Assembly (NCBI RefSeq): GCF_025252405.1
Contig: NZ_CP104307.1
Location: 4,774,001-4,838,000 of the forward strand
Origin: Flavobacterium sp. TR2
Lineage (GTDB): Bacteria; Bacteroidota; Bacteroidia; Flavobacteriales; Flavobacteriaceae
Reading direction: 5' to 3'
Length of the DNA: 64,000 bases
Both the position numbers and the translations under genes were made by a program. The notes under the pieces are model-generated. The model worked only from the letters and a program-made list of their open reading frames with translations, was not told the origin of the DNA and searched no databases. Shown here one piece after another: positions 27,488 through 37,809 of this stretch (its first letter is position 1; every line of letters starts with the position of its first letter).

Positions 27488-30400
27488 TTATTTCTTTATT
27501 ATTTTACTGCTTATCGAAGCATTTGCATCATTTACATTCAAAAGATAAATTCCCTGTGGCTGATCTGCCAATGAAAATAAAATTTCTTTTTCGTTCAAAT
27601 TTACAGAGGTAGATCGGATTAATTTTCCAGATAAATCAAATAATTTAATGTTGGCGGTTCCTGAAGCATTATTTACTTTAATTTTTACAAAATCTTTTAC
27701 TGGATTCGGACTTACTTCAACACTAAACTTTTGATTTTCAACTTCATTTATTTGAACTGCTTTTTTTGCTGATAAGGAACTGGGAGGCAAAAAGGTGTCG
27801 GCTCCATTGGTAAGCCAGTTTAAACTGAAACGCACAAAATACATTTGATAGGTCGAACTCTCTCCGTTTTCATAATAAATTCCGATTGTTCCGTCTGGCA
27901 GAATTGTTAAACTGGAATAAGCCGATGCTCCCGGAAAAATAGTTTTTGGAGCGCTCCAAGTTGTTCCTTCGTCAGTACTCATTTGCACGCTCACATTTTT
28001 ACGACTGCTTGAAAACGGAATAGAATGCAATAATCTATTTTTATCATAACCGTCAAGCGTAGAAGTATAACGAATAAAATCGCCATCGCAATTTGGATCT
28101 GTTATGCTTGTTTGATTGTAAGCCGTTCCCCATGTTACGCCTTTATCTGTCGAAATATTAAAACGTCTTGTTCCTGGATTTCGGATGCTCATCATAATAT
28201 TTCCGTTATTTAATTCTACCACTTTTGCTTCATCGCCATCTATTTCAGCTCTTCCTGTCGATGCTGTCCAAGTAACACCATGATCGGCACTTGTTATCAT
28301 ATAATTGCTAATGCGTTCTGTTCCCGAAACATTTTCTCTAACGGCAATTGCAGCTACTATTTTTCCGTCACGCAATTGGTGCGCTCTTCCCGAAGCTACA
28401 AATAATCCTTTCCAATTTGGATTTGGCCCATAAATCTGGCTGGTAATATCTACCGGTGTTCCCCAAGTTACTCCATTATCTGTGCTGTGAATAACCAAGA
28501 CTTTTGCGGGCGCTGCGTTTGTAGAAGCAAAAAAACCTTTATCTGCAGACACTAGACACAATAACTCGCCAGTAGTTTTGTCTAAAACCAATGCAGCATC
28601 GCCTGCGCCAGTTGCTGCGCCAAAATTGGCAATTGTAAGCGGAGAGGACCAAGTTTTTCCGTTATCTGTACTTCTGCGCACAACAGGATCTATCTTTGCT
28701 GATAAATCGCCTGAACCATTCCATCTTTTATCTGTTACTGTTACCAGCGAACCATCGGCAGCAGTGATGATTGCTGGAATACGATAACTTGCAGAACCTG
28801 CATCTCCAGGTGTAAACAAAAGTGTATTAGCCAATAAAATCACTCTGTTTCCTGAAACTGCATTGGACGTTGTATTGTAGGCAACTCCATTTGCAATTAT
28901 TGACTCGCAAGTGGCATCTAATACATTCCCTTCTGTTGCGGTGGCTGAAACATCGTAAGTAATCCAAAAATAATTATCTCCAGAAACCAGCGCTTTTGAG
29001 CCATTCGCCGTAAGATTTCCGCTTGACGGAGAAACTGCTGCAAATAATGTCGCCGTTGTCGGATTGAAAATCGATGTACTGCCGCTTGAATAAATTTTGA
29101 TGTTGGTAACATCTGAAATATTCGTAGTCCCCGTCATCGTAAATTTTAGAGCGCTCACGGTCAACGGATTTAAATTGCCCGAAACAGAGGCTTTTACAGC
29201 AATAATTCGCTGATCTGTGTCGCCTAAACCTGTTGGCAGTTCGGTTTGCACTAATGAAATGGAATTAATCTGCATTTCGTTTGTCTGTGCAATTACAGAT
29301 GCTCCGTTCATTAAAGTCCCAGGATGGTTATTTCCTGTAATGTCTGGCACGTTGGTACCGCTTACGTTTTCAAAATCCCAAGCTGCAATTAAACCGGTTT
29401 CTGTTCCTGCAATTACAGCCGTTTTATCTGTTACAACTTCGGCAGCGGTCATGGCTTTGCTCCAAAAACGGATATCATCGATTTGAGCATTCATGTATGA
29501 GGCAAAATTGCTCAGAGTTCCAAAAAATAAATCTCCAGTATTAGAAACGGTGTTCGTTCCTCCAATATTTGCTGATGTTTTAGTTTGCTGTAAAACGCCA
29601 TCTACATAAATTTTACAGCTTGTTGAGGCAACATCTACCACCATTGCCAAATGATGCCAAACGTTGTTGGCTATATTTGAAGTTCCGTACGGAGGCCCTG
29701 CCGCTCCTGCGCTTGTTGTGAGGTTTACTCCAAACTGTCCCCCGCCTGCCGAGGTGTTATTAATAAATTCATACCCAATTCCTGAGCCGTTTGGACGTTT
29801 GCTTAAAATACGCTTCCCAAAATCAGTGGTTTTAATTTTGCAGGTTATGGTTAAATTTTGCCCTGCTGCCAAATTAAAATCGCTGTGATTGGCAACTACC
29901 ATATAATCGTTTACACCATCTAAATTTAAAACCATCGGAAAAGCATTTGAAAACGTTACTGATCCCACTAGAGTTCCAGGATGGTTATTTCCTGAAACGT
30001 CTGGAACCGAAGTGCCTGTTACATTTTCAAAATTCCACGCAGCCAAAAGATCTGCTGCTGGAGCGTTAACAACGGCAGTCATATCTGCTTGTAATTCTGC
30101 TGCAGTCATGGCTTTGTTCCAAATGCGCACATTATCGATCTGTCCTGCCCATTTGTAACTGTTGGAAGCGTCTGAAGTTGCTCCGATTACAAAGTTTACG
30201 GCATTGGAGAAATCAGATGTGACCGAAGTAAATGTTTTTCCTGTATTCGCCAAAACGCCATCCAAATAACCGTAAATCGTTCGATTGCTCGAGGCATCGA
30301 TGACCAAAGCAACATGATGCCAAGTTCCATCGGCAATTGAATTGGCAGAATATCCTGCTGTGCTGATATTTGCAGGAGTTCCTGTTCCGCTTGCATTCAT

Positions 30401-30688
30401 GGCAAACTTTCCGGCATTGGTTCCGTTTCCTGTCCAAAACTCATAACCATTTCCAGAAGTGCCATTTCTTTTGGCAAAAATTCTTGGAGTTCCGGTATTG
30501 GCTGTCGTTTTAATCCAGCAGGTAATGGTTTTGTTCTGGCCAGAGCCAAAGTCTAAATCTGGATGATCTGCTACTGTCATATAAGCCGAAGTTCCATCAA
30601 GGTTTAAAACCTTACCGCTTTGCGCTTTTATATTTATACTGCATAAACACATCAAACACAAACAAAAATTGAGTAATACATTTTTCAT
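27488..30688 (-). CDS. nanH: Secreted exo-alpha-sialidase with two LamG-like domains and T9SS sorting domain
   Basis: 1066 residues. Signal peptide (LCLMCLCSINIKAQ), two concanavalin-like LamG domains at about 22-245 and 255-465 (DGTWHHVALVIDAS; NNVWHHLAMVVDVAS), a BNR-associated N-domain at about 480-620, then a six-bladed sialidase. The catalytic part has YRIPAI (the FRIP arginine), DKRWNG with the Asp, and five Asp-boxes such as STDNGKTW, STDNGVTW, STDKGVTW and STDEGTTW. Residues about 985-1066 are a type IX secretion sorting domain (VSPNPVKD...GIYLLNV). It releases terminal sialic acid outside the cell for the transport genes upstream. Confidence 0.94.
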   Translation of the reverse strand: MKNVLLNFCLCLMCLCSINIKAQSGKVLNLDGTSAYMTVADHPDLDFGSGQNKTITCWIKTTANTGTPRIFAKRNGTSGNGYEFWTGNGTNAGKFAMNASGTGTPANISTAGYSANSIADGTWHHVALVIDASSNRTIYGYLDGVLANTGKTFTSVTSDFSNAVNFVIGATSDASNSYKWAGQIDNVRIWNKAMTAAELQADMTAVVNAPAADLLAAWNFENVTGTSVPDVSGNNHPGTLVGSVTFSNAFPMVLNLDGVNDYMVVANHSDFNLAAGQNLTITCKIKTTDFGKRILSKRPNGSGIGYEFINNTSAGGGQFGVNLTTSAGAAGPPYGTSNIANNVWHHLAMVVDVASTSCKIYVDGVLQQTKTSANIGGTNTVSNTGDLFFGTLSNFASYMNAQIDDIRFWSKAMTAAEVVTDKTAVIAGTETGLIAAWDFENVSGTNVPDITGNNHPGTLMNGASVIAQTNEMQINSISLVQTELPTGLGDTDQRIIAVKASVSGNLNPLTVSALKFTMTGTTNISDVTNIKIYSSGSTSIFNPTTATLFAAVSPSSGNLTANGSKALVSGDNYFWITYDVSATATEGNVLDATCESIIANGVAYNTTSNAVSGNRVILLANTLLFTPGDAGSASYRIPAIITAADGSLVTVTDKRWNGSGDLSAKIDPVVRRSTDNGKTWSSPLTIANFGAATGAGDAALVLDKTTGELLCLVSADKGFFASTNAAPAKVLVIHSTDNGVTWGTPVDITSQIYGPNPNWKGLFVASGRAHQLRDGKIVAAIAVRENVSGTERISNYMITSADHGVTWTASTGRAEIDGDEAKVVELNNGNIMMSIRNPGTRRFNISTDKGVTWGTAYNQTSITDPNCDGDFIRYTSTLDGYDKNRLLHSIPFSSSRKNVSVQMSTDEGTTWSAPKTIFPGASAYSSLTILPDGTIGIYYENGESSTYQMYFVRFSLNWLTNGADTFLPPSSLSAKKAVQINEVENQKFSVEVSPNPVKDFVKIKVNNASGTANIKLFDLSGKLIRSTSVNLNEKEILFSLADQPQGIYLLNVNDANASISSKIIKK

Positions 30689-30779
30689 AGTTTTTAATAT
30701 TTGGTTATAAATTGGTTAATAAGCAAAAAATAGCATCTAAAAACTTGATGGACCGGCAGATAATCAGAAGAAACGGATT

Positions 30780-31967
30780 TTAATTGTTTTCTAGATATTC
30801 GTGTAATATTTGAGTGCAATACCACTCTTGTCTTGGCAAATGAAACGGTCCTTTATAAAGATTTCCTTTTGCTGTCTGCGCTACGCTCCCATCTCTGTGC
30901 AAATAGCCAAACCACTCGCCGTTTTCTTTATCATGAAATTTACTGTAAGCATAATCATGAATCATTTTATGCCATTCTGCATATTTCGCATTTCCCGTCA
31001 TGGTATAAGCCAATAAGGTTGCAATAATAACTTCATTATGCGGCCACCAGAATTTCATGTCCTGCCAATATTCCTGAACAGGATTTCCGTAAACGTCAAG
31101 AAAATATAAAATTCCGCCGTGTTCTTTATCCCAACCGCGTTCCCACATATAATCGAGCATCTTACAGCCCAATTCTATTAAATGCGGATCGTTGTTTCTG
31201 TATTTTGCTTCATGCAGAATAAACCACGCGCCTTCGATGGCGTGCCCAGGATTTAAAGTTCTTCCGTCTATATGATCGATTATAGAACCGTCTGGAGCCA
31301 CTTGTTCCATCACGCATTTTATATCGTGCTTTACAAAGTCGTGTTCTATTTCGGCAATCCATTTCATAATCCATTCATCGCAGCGCGGATCTCCGATATT
31401 TTCTCGTAATTGCTGTGCCGTATTAATCATAATCATTGGAGAGCCAATTCCTTTTGAAGGTCTTGTATTGGTATATTTTGGTTCTAGCAAACCTGGAGTT
31501 GTGGTGTATTTGATGCATTCTCCAAAAAGATGGCGTGCCTGTTCGGCTGCGGCTTCATCTCCGCTCGCTTTTGCATAAGCGCTGAGAGCGATTACTGCAA
31601 AGGTTTCAGAAAAGTAATAACGTCGTTTGCGTATTGGACTTCCGTCTTGGGTAACGTGAAAAAACATTCGCCCATCTGTATCGAAACAATGTTTGTTGAT
31701 AAAATCGATTCCAGATTTTGCGCCCTGAAGCCATTCTTTTTTGGGTTCGACTGTGTTGTAAAGTGTAGACAAGAGCCATGATGTGCGCCCCTGAAACCAA
31801 ACTGATTTATCGGTATCTATTAATTCTCCAGTTTGGTTCCGCATCAGCAAGTAACCGCCATGCTCAGTATCTATGGAACGCGGAAACCAAAATGGAACTG
31901 TATTATCTAATAATTGGTTCTGATAAAACTCTTTTAATTCTATTAAATCAGTTTTTGAATAGCTCAT
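30780..31967 (-). CDS. nanE: N-acylglucosamine 2-epimerase (AGE/RnBP family)
   Basis: 395 residues, an (alpha/alpha)6 barrel. Family signatures include WFQGRTSWLLSTLYNTVEP, HPGHAIEGAWFILHEA with a catalytic His, and MKFWWPHNEVIIATLLAY with the second His. It interconverts ManNAc and GlcNAc. In Bacteroides and Tannerella this enzyme replaces the NanK/ManNAc-6-P route: ManNAc from NanA becomes GlcNAc, which a RokA-type kinase phosphorylates. The locus content matches that route, but the kinase is elsewhere. Length is normal. Confidence 0.93.
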   Translation of the reverse strand: MSYSKTDLIELKEFYQNQLLDNTVPFWFPRSIDTEHGGYLLMRNQTGELIDTDKSVWFQGRTSWLLSTLYNTVEPKKEWLQGAKSGIDFINKHCFDTDGRMFFHVTQDGSPIRKRRYYFSETFAVIALSAYAKASGDEAAAEQARHLFGECIKYTTTPGLLEPKYTNTRPSKGIGSPMIMINTAQQLRENIGDPRCDEWIMKWIAEIEHDFVKHDIKCVMEQVAPDGSIIDHIDGRTLNPGHAIEGAWFILHEAKYRNNDPHLIELGCKMLDYMWERGWDKEHGGILYFLDVYGNPVQEYWQDMKFWWPHNEVIIATLLAYTMTGNAKYAEWHKMIHDYAYSKFHDKENGEWFGYLHRDGSVAQTAKGNLYKGPFHLPRQEWYCTQILHEYLENN

Positions 31968-32083
31968 TTTATATATGTTTTTTACGCCTGAAATCGATTC
32001 AGGTTTTGTTATGTTGATAGGTGAAATCGCTTTAGATGTAAATTCAATTCATCTAAAGAAAAAAATAGTATGAGAGTTGCTTT

Positions 32084-34189
32084 CTAGTTTTTGTTTTCAG
32101 AATCCAGTTCGAATCTAAAAGTGGAACATGGAAGATTGGCTTCGTTTACCAGATTTGCTGTTGTAAAAGGCTTATAAGCGTATAAAACTTCTTTTATTTT
32201 CTGGCCATTCGGAATGCCGATTTCAACTTGATTTTTTACGATTACTGCTTTACTTTCGATTCGAATGCCTTTATCGGTTACAAGTTCAAATCCGATTACC
32301 TCTTTTTTATCTGCTGTAAATAGCTGTTTTGAATTTGAAAAAGAAACTAAAACCACATCTCCTTTTTGAATGGCTTTTAACGGTACAGGCCCTTCTGCTG
32401 TAATTTTTCTTCCGTACGAATATTTCAAAGCCAGCAATGCCAAACGATTTCCGATGGGTTCTTTTTTTATTGGGTGCACATTTGTCTCGTCGCCAAAATC
32501 CATACTGACTGCCATCGCACTATTTGGAATCTTTTTCTGAATTCTATTTTGTGCATCTCTAAACATTGCCCAAGAAGGACGGTTTATGCTTGACAGCTGC
32601 ACAAAATAAAACGGCAGTGAATTTCCCCATGCTTTCCGCCAGCTTTCGGCTAATTGAGGCAATGAATGTTCGTACAGTTCGATATTGTGTGCGTTGCTTT
32701 CGCCTTGGTACCATAAAAATCCTTTTATTGGAAATTCGATAAACTGCGAAACGCCCGCTTCGTAATTGTAACAAGGATCATAAGGATGGCGCTGTTTTGG
32801 GTTTACAGCATTTTTTAGGTTTTCGTCTGCACGCGATCGCACCCACGGCATTAAAAAATCAGATTTTCGCCAGTTGGTCAATACATCAACTTCTTTATCA
32901 TCATGTTCCAAAGTGTACCGATCCATCCAAGATTCGATTGGTGAACCGCCAACTGCAACTTGAATTAAACCAATCGGGACATTTTCTTCCTGTACAATAT
33001 TTTGCCCAAAATAATACGCTACTGCCGAAAAATCTTTGGCACTTATCGAATCGCAAATTTTCCAGTTTCCTGAGAAGTATTTTAATTGATTTGTTTTTTC
33101 TAAAGTGATAGAATCCCAAGGTTTTTCATCGGTTTCTTGAAGGACTTCAAAATTGAATAATCGGAGTTTTGAATTTGCTACAGCTTTTTTCAATTCGGAA
33201 ATTCCGTTTTCAGCTTTTTTCAAAGGAAAAGCCATATTTGATTGTCCCGAACAAAACCAGACATCTCCAATTAAAATATTTTTCAGCGCGATGTTTTGAT
33301 TTGAAGCGGAAATCGAAATCTGTTTTATTTCTCCCGATTTCATGGCAGGAAATACAGCTTTCCATTTTCCATATTCATTTGTTACAGCAACTGCTTTTTG
33401 ATTATTAAAACTGACTTCCACTTTTTCGCCTCCATTTGCATTTCCATAAATTACAATCGGCAGATTTCGCTGCAAAACCATATTATCTGTAAAAACAGCA
33501 GGCAATTTTAATCCTCCAAAATCTTGAGTTACATTTTCATAAACCGTTTGGGCTAGTATTTTTGCTCCTTCTTTTGTCGGATGCAATGCGTCTGGAAAAA
33601 GATCCGGGCGATGGTATAGTTTTTTGTGAAGGTCAATTAAATTGACCTTATTTGCTTTTGCAACTTCACCGATATGTTCCTGAATCTGCCAAAACCAATC
33701 TCGTGTTCCCGACTTAAAGCGAGAATGTTCATTAAAAATCGGCGTCATTCGGCAAATAAAGATTTTTACATTCGGATTTTGTTTTCTCAATACCTCAATC
33801 AGCCAAGAATAATCGGCATTAAAATCATCTTTATAATTGGGCCAGTTCCTCGGATCAGTATCATTTAATCCCAAATGGATAATCGCAATATCAGGCTGAT
33901 AGGCAATCGCATCAGCACATTCTTTCGTTTTATAATATGGTCTGCTTCCTTTCTTTAAAAGAGTTGCACCGCTGTAACCAAAATTTTTCACTTCATATTG
34001 GCTTCCCATCAAAACCTGCAGCTGAGAAGGATATGACTCTGATTTCGGATTGGCCAAAAGATAGCCAGCTGTAACAGAATCTCCAATACAAGCTACTTTT
34101 ACAGCAATCTGCTGTGCATTAACCCCCAAATGAAATAGGGAAAGAAATGCTGTTATAAGCAGTAGTAAATTTCGTTTTTTTGTTCTCAT
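32084..34189 (-). CDS. nanS: Two-domain sialate O-acetylesterase (SGNH hydrolase + SIAE)
   Basis: 701 residues with signal peptide (LFHLGVNAQ). Residues about 28-225 are an SGNH esterase: CIGDSVTAGY with S38, HLGLNDTD, and DALHPTKEG. Residues about 230-700 are a SIAE/NanS-type domain: FTDNMVLQRNLP, VWFCSGQSNMAFPL with the nucleophile Ser, VGGSPIESW and LWYQGESNA. NanS of Tannerella has the same two-esterase build and removes O-acetyl groups that block sialidase and lyase. It would act in the periplasm on acetylated sialic acids. Confidence 0.93.
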   Translation of the reverse strand: MRTKKRNLLLLITAFLSLFHLGVNAQQIAVKVACIGDSVTAGYLLANPKSESYPSQLQVLMGSQYEVKNFGYSGATLLKKGSRPYYKTKECADAIAYQPDIAIIHLGLNDTDPRNWPNYKDDFNADYSWLIEVLRKQNPNVKIFICRMTPIFNEHSRFKSGTRDWFWQIQEHIGEVAKANKVNLIDLHKKLYHRPDLFPDALHPTKEGAKILAQTVYENVTQDFGGLKLPAVFTDNMVLQRNLPIVIYGNANGGEKVEVSFNNQKAVAVTNEYGKWKAVFPAMKSGEIKQISISASNQNIALKNILIGDVWFCSGQSNMAFPLKKAENGISELKKAVANSKLRLFNFEVLQETDEKPWDSITLEKTNQLKYFSGNWKICDSISAKDFSAVAYYFGQNIVQEENVPIGLIQVAVGGSPIESWMDRYTLEHDDKEVDVLTNWRKSDFLMPWVRSRADENLKNAVNPKQRHPYDPCYNYEAGVSQFIEFPIKGFLWYQGESNAHNIELYEHSLPQLAESWRKAWGNSLPFYFVQLSSINRPSWAMFRDAQNRIQKKIPNSAMAVSMDFGDETNVHPIKKEPIGNRLALLALKYSYGRKITAEGPVPLKAIQKGDVVLVSFSNSKQLFTADKKEVIGFELVTDKGIRIESKAVIVKNQVEIGIPNGQKIKEVLYAYKPFTTANLVNEANLPCSTFRFELDSENKN

Positions 34190-34311
34190 TCTTCTTTACA
34201 TCGTACTAAAATTGAGGGGTTATGAGCCGAGCGAAACGGCATGGCTTCGCCCGGGCTTATAAAACCAAAAAAGCAACTAACAATCTAATTTTTAAAAAAG
34301 GCTACTTTGAC

Positions 34312-35547
34312 CTAAGCTCCTTCAAAATCATTTACTTTGGGGCGCAAAAAGCTAATTTGTGTGATAAGGGCAATCAAGACGATACCGGCCATCAAAGAAA
34401 AACCATAACCCAAGTTGCCAGCATCGGCTGATTTCCCTAACAAGGAGGTGACCAATGCGCCACAGCCAACCCCCGTCATATTTAAAATACCATAGGCCGT
34501 CGCCCGATATTTTGAAGAAACAAATTGACAGATAATGGGCATATTATTTGCATCAAACATTCCGTATCCTATACCAAAACACAGAACTGCGCCAACCACG
34601 TGAAACAAAGAATGCCCAAATCCGATCAATAATAGTGCGGGAATGGTCAAGCTTAAACCAATCGCGCTGGTATAAATTCTTCCTTTTATATTTTTCTGAA
34701 CCCACTTATCAGATAAGATTCCACCGAATACAACTCCAAGCAAGGAAGAGAATGAAATTGTAATGGTTGCCAAAGGTCCAGCCTGATCCATTGAAATTCC
34801 TAAATTATCCGAGAAAAGCGTTGGGAGCCAGTTTTTAGTTGCCCATCCCGGTAGGCTTATAATGGCAAAATAGAACAGAATTACCCAAAAAGAAATATTG
34901 GTAAATAATATGGCCAGACCTTTCAGCAAAGGAGCTTTTTCATGGGTTTTGTTAAACTCTGGATCAAAAACTTTTGTCTTTTTCTCGTACAAAAAGAAAA
35001 CCAAAATAACCGAATACACTACTCCAATAATTCCGAAGTGATGAAAAGTCGAATGCCAAGAATAGCGCGCTGCGATTGTGGCTCCAAAACCTCCCAAAGC
35101 CGAGCCAACATAAAGTCCCGTCATGTGAATACCAATGGCAAGCGATCTTGTCTTCTGCTGGTGATAATCGGCGATTAAGGACAATCCTGCCGGAATGTAT
35201 AAAGCCTCGCTCACACCCATAATCGCTCTTAACCAATAAATCTCATCGTACGTCTTGGCATATCCCATTGCATACGTTACCGCAGACCAAACGAACAAAC
35301 TTCCAATAATGAGCCATTTTCTATTTAATTTATCAGCGATAATTCCAGACACGGGACTCATCAAAGCATAAATCCAAAGGAAAACCGCCATCAGACGTCC
35401 AAAATTTTCACCCGAAACCAATTCCGGAATGTCACTTTCCATTGATGGTCTCATGGTTGCGAGCATCTGCCTGTCCATGTAGTTTAGTAAAGCTACAATC
35501 CAAAGTAACGCGACTACGAGCCAAGGATAATATTTAGAGTTTTTCAT
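34312..35547 (-). CDS. nanT: MFS transporter, probable sialic acid (NanT-like) permease
   Basis: 411 residues with 12 predicted helices. It begins WLVVALLWIVALLNYMDRQMLA, typical of the anion:cation symporter/phthalate-like MFS group, with the loop DKLNRKWLI and EALYIPAGLSLIADYHQQKTRS. Sialic acid loci of Bacteroides and Tannerella encode an MFS NanT at this place. It would carry free sialic acid across the inner membrane. The symbol rests on context; substrate is not readable from sequence. Confidence 0.85.
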   Translation of the reverse strand: MKNSKYYPWLVVALLWIVALLNYMDRQMLATMRPSMESDIPELVSGENFGRLMAVFLWIYALMSPVSGIIADKLNRKWLIIGSLFVWSAVTYAMGYAKTYDEIYWLRAIMGVSEALYIPAGLSLIADYHQQKTRSLAIGIHMTGLYVGSALGGFGATIAARYSWHSTFHHFGIIGVVYSVILVFFLYEKKTKVFDPEFNKTHEKAPLLKGLAILFTNISFWVILFYFAIISLPGWATKNWLPTLFSDNLGISMDQAGPLATITISFSSLLGVVFGGILSDKWVQKNIKGRIYTSAIGLSLTIPALLLIGFGHSLFHVVGAVLCFGIGYGMFDANNMPIICQFVSSKYRATAYGILNMTGVGCGALVTSLLGKSADAGNLGYGFSLMAGIVLIALITQISFLRPKVNDFEGA

Positions 35548-35595
35548 TTTGGTTTGGTTAATTTTTGGTTTGGTTTTTATTAGGCTTTCTTAATT

Positions 35596-35640
35596 AAACC
35601 TGACAGTCCCAAAGCTTCGGGATAAAAACCTGCCAGGTTT
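35596..35640. repeat. Nested inverted repeat between nanM and nanT
   Basis: AAACCTGACAG at the left pairs with CTGCCAGGTTT at the right, and inside TCCCAAAGCTTCGGGA is a second dyad. It is related to the AGACCTAACA hairpin after murQ and lies in a 128-base gap of the operon. Confidence 0.55.
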
Positions 35641-35675
35641 CAAATCAAGCAACTTAACTTAATTAATTCTATTTT

Positions 35676-36836
35676 TTATTCTACAGTTCCAATCATAACA
35701 TCTGGCGTACGAATTCCAGGTTTTATTTCTCCATTTGATAAAACAATTTTATCGTTCCAAAGCACTGCAGTTGTCGTTACATGAGCCAAAAATGGCAGTT
35801 CGCCAATTTTCGACCATTTATTTTTTAAGGTATCATACAATAAAATGGCTTTGTAAAATCCTTGATGTGTTGTATTTAAGATATTTTTTTCGGCAATTAA
35901 TTTTGTTTTTTCTTCTTCTGAAGCTGTCTTCGAAATTTGGGCTAAATAGGATTCTATTTTATGAAATGTCTCTCCGTTATCTCCTCCCGTAATGATGATA
36001 TAGTGTTTTCCAAAAGCGACTCCTGCTCCTGCTGAAAAGTTCGTTGTTTTCTTCCCGTCTGTTATAACTGCTTTAGTTTCCCAAATTTGTTTTTTCAGAT
36101 TGAAAGCCAATGTTGTGTTGTGCAAATCGCTAATTCCCGAAGCTGTTTTGGTTCTTCCTCCCACAACATAAATAACTTCCTTCTGAACCACTGCTACTGA
36201 ATTTGCTAATGCAAAAGGTAATTTTGGTCCTGATTTCCATTCTAATTGTGTTTTATTTAAATCAATGCTAAAAACCAAATCAGAACTTTTTGAGGCTTCA
36301 TCTCCTCCAATTGCGTACACTACATTGCTCACATTTACAAGGGCGATATTGGTTATTTTAATTGGGAAATCGGGTAATGTTTTTATTTCGATTTCATTTT
36401 TAACTAAATTCCAATTTAAAATGTGCGCTTTGTTGGATAAGCCGTTTTCATTTTCTCCACCAACATAAACGATTCCTAAACTGGTTGAAACATTTCCGCA
36501 ATACGCAATTGGTTCTGGCAATTCAGCAGTCGTTTTTTTGTTCCAATGAAACGTTTTATCGTTTTTTTCTAAAACATGAATTTCTTTTGAATAATGCTTT
36601 TTTCCTCCTTCCCAAGGCATTTTATCTTGAAAATTGGCTCCTCCAGCAACAATCAGAACGTTATTATTTACGCCATTGATTGGTCCTGCAAAACCTAATG
36701 AAAGACTGCCGTCTGCATTTTGAAGCTGTGCTGCTTTTTCCCATTCGATTTTTGAAATATTTTTTTGCTGCGAAAGACCAACTGTTGCTGACATAATTGA
36801 AATAGTTAGGATTGAGAAAGAAAAAAATTGATTCAT
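35676..36836 (-). CDS. nanM: N-acetylneuraminate epimerase (Kelch-repeat, NanM-like)
   Basis: 386 residues with a signal peptide (TISIMSATVGLSQQ), so periplasmic. Repeated Kelch blades carry double-Gly strands: VLIVAGGANF, GIVYVGGENENG, VVYAIGGDEAS, VIYVVGGRTK and YIIITGGDNGE. The opening IEWEKAAQLQN...LGFAGPINGV matches NanM-type proteins. NanM speeds conversion of alpha- to beta-Neu5Ac after sialidase action. It follows nanA by 29 bases. Confidence 0.92.
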   Translation of the reverse strand: MNQFFSFSILTISIMSATVGLSQQKNISKIEWEKAAQLQNADGSLSLGFAGPINGVNNNVLIVAGGANFQDKMPWEGGKKHYSKEIHVLEKNDKTFHWNKKTTAELPEPIAYCGNVSTSLGIVYVGGENENGLSNKAHILNWNLVKNEIEIKTLPDFPIKITNIALVNVSNVVYAIGGDEASKSSDLVFSIDLNKTQLEWKSGPKLPFALANSVAVVQKEVIYVVGGRTKTASGISDLHNTTLAFNLKKQIWETKAVITDGKKTTNFSAGAGVAFGKHYIIITGGDNGETFHKIESYLAQISKTASEEEKTKLIAEKNILNTTHQGFYKAILLYDTLKNKWSKIGELPFLAHVTTTAVLWNDKIVLSNGEIKPGIRTPDVMIGTVE

Positions 36837-36865
36837 AGTGTTGTTTTAGTCGAAAACGAAACGTA

Positions 36866-37786
36866 TTATTTTGATTTAAACTCGTCGAAATTTAAACCTT
36901 CAACATCTTTTTTGAACAATTCAAATTGTGCTGCGCTCATGTTTTTAACCGGCAATCTGAATTCGCCTAAATTATGCCCAACCAATTTCATATAGGCTTT
37001 CCCAACTGAGATACCGCCGTACTTTCCTAAGAAACGAATCATATCGATTGACTTCTGCTGCAATTTACTAGCTTTCGCTAAATCATTAGCATTAAAAGCA
37101 TCAATCAAATCGTAATACAATGGAGCTGCGTAATTAAAAGTGCTTCCAACAGCGCCTTTTGCTCCTAAAACCAATGCCGACAGCATATTTTCATCACGTC
37201 CCCAAAGCATATCAAATTTTCCATCGGCATAACTCATACAGCTTTGAAAATCCATAAAATCTTCATGCGTATATTTTACTCCTGCAAAATTTGGCAGTTT
37301 TCCGTCTAGAGCTCTCACCAGATCAAACATCGGAATGTTAACGCCAGTTAAAACAGGAATATGATAATAGTACAAAGGCATATTTGGAACACTTTCTCCT
37401 ACTTTGATGCAGATTTCTGCAAGCGTGTCTACATTTCCGGGTTTAAAGTAAAACGGAGCGGTAATAGATACTGCATACAAACCAATTTCATAAGAATATT
37501 TTGCCAGTTCGATACAATCTGTAAGACAAGTTCCGCCCAGAAAAACCATTACTTTAAAGTCAGCATCATGATTGGAGCAGTCTGCCCATGCTTTTGCAAC
37601 CGTTTTTTTCTCTTCTAATGACATAGAAACTCCTTCGCCAGTAGAACCAATTATAAATGCTCCTGTCACGCCATTTCTTTTTAGAAAAGCATAATAAGCT
37701 GGAATCAGGCTTACATCTAGTTTTCCGTTCTCGTCAAATGGAGTAAATGGAGCCGAAATAAGACCTTGTAAATGTTCGATTTTCAT
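36866..37786 (-). CDS. nanA: N-acetylneuraminate lyase
   Basis: 306 residues, DHDPS/NAL TIM barrel. GSTGEGVSM binds the carboxylate, Y141 in YYHIPVLTG is the acid/base Tyr, and K171 in FAGVKYTHEDF forms the Schiff base. It cleaves sialic acid to ManNAc and pyruvate. DapA is ruled out by the FAGVKYT motif, the YYHIP segment and the sialic acid context. It follows the SusD gene by 92 bases, with a strong hairpin in the gap. Confidence 0.95.
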   Translation of the reverse strand: MKIEHLQGLISAPFTPFDENGKLDVSLIPAYYAFLKRNGVTGAFIIGSTGEGVSMSLEEKKTVAKAWADCSNHDADFKVMVFLGGTCLTDCIELAKYSYEIGLYAVSITAPFYFKPGNVDTLAEICIKVGESVPNMPLYYYHIPVLTGVNIPMFDLVRALDGKLPNFAGVKYTHEDFMDFQSCMSYADGKFDMLWGRDENMLSALVLGAKGAVGSTFNYAAPLYYDLIDAFNANDLAKASKLQQKSIDMIRFLGKYGGISVGKAYMKLVGHNLGEFRLPVKNMSAAQFELFKKDVEGLNFDEFKSK

Positions 37787-37809
37787 GACTTTTATTTTTT
37801 TTTCGTTTT

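Noticed and set aside
36866..37786. Dihydrodipicolinate synthase (DapA)
   Set aside because: The active site segments YYHIPVLTG and FAGVKYTHEDF and the nan gene context fit the sialic acid lyase.
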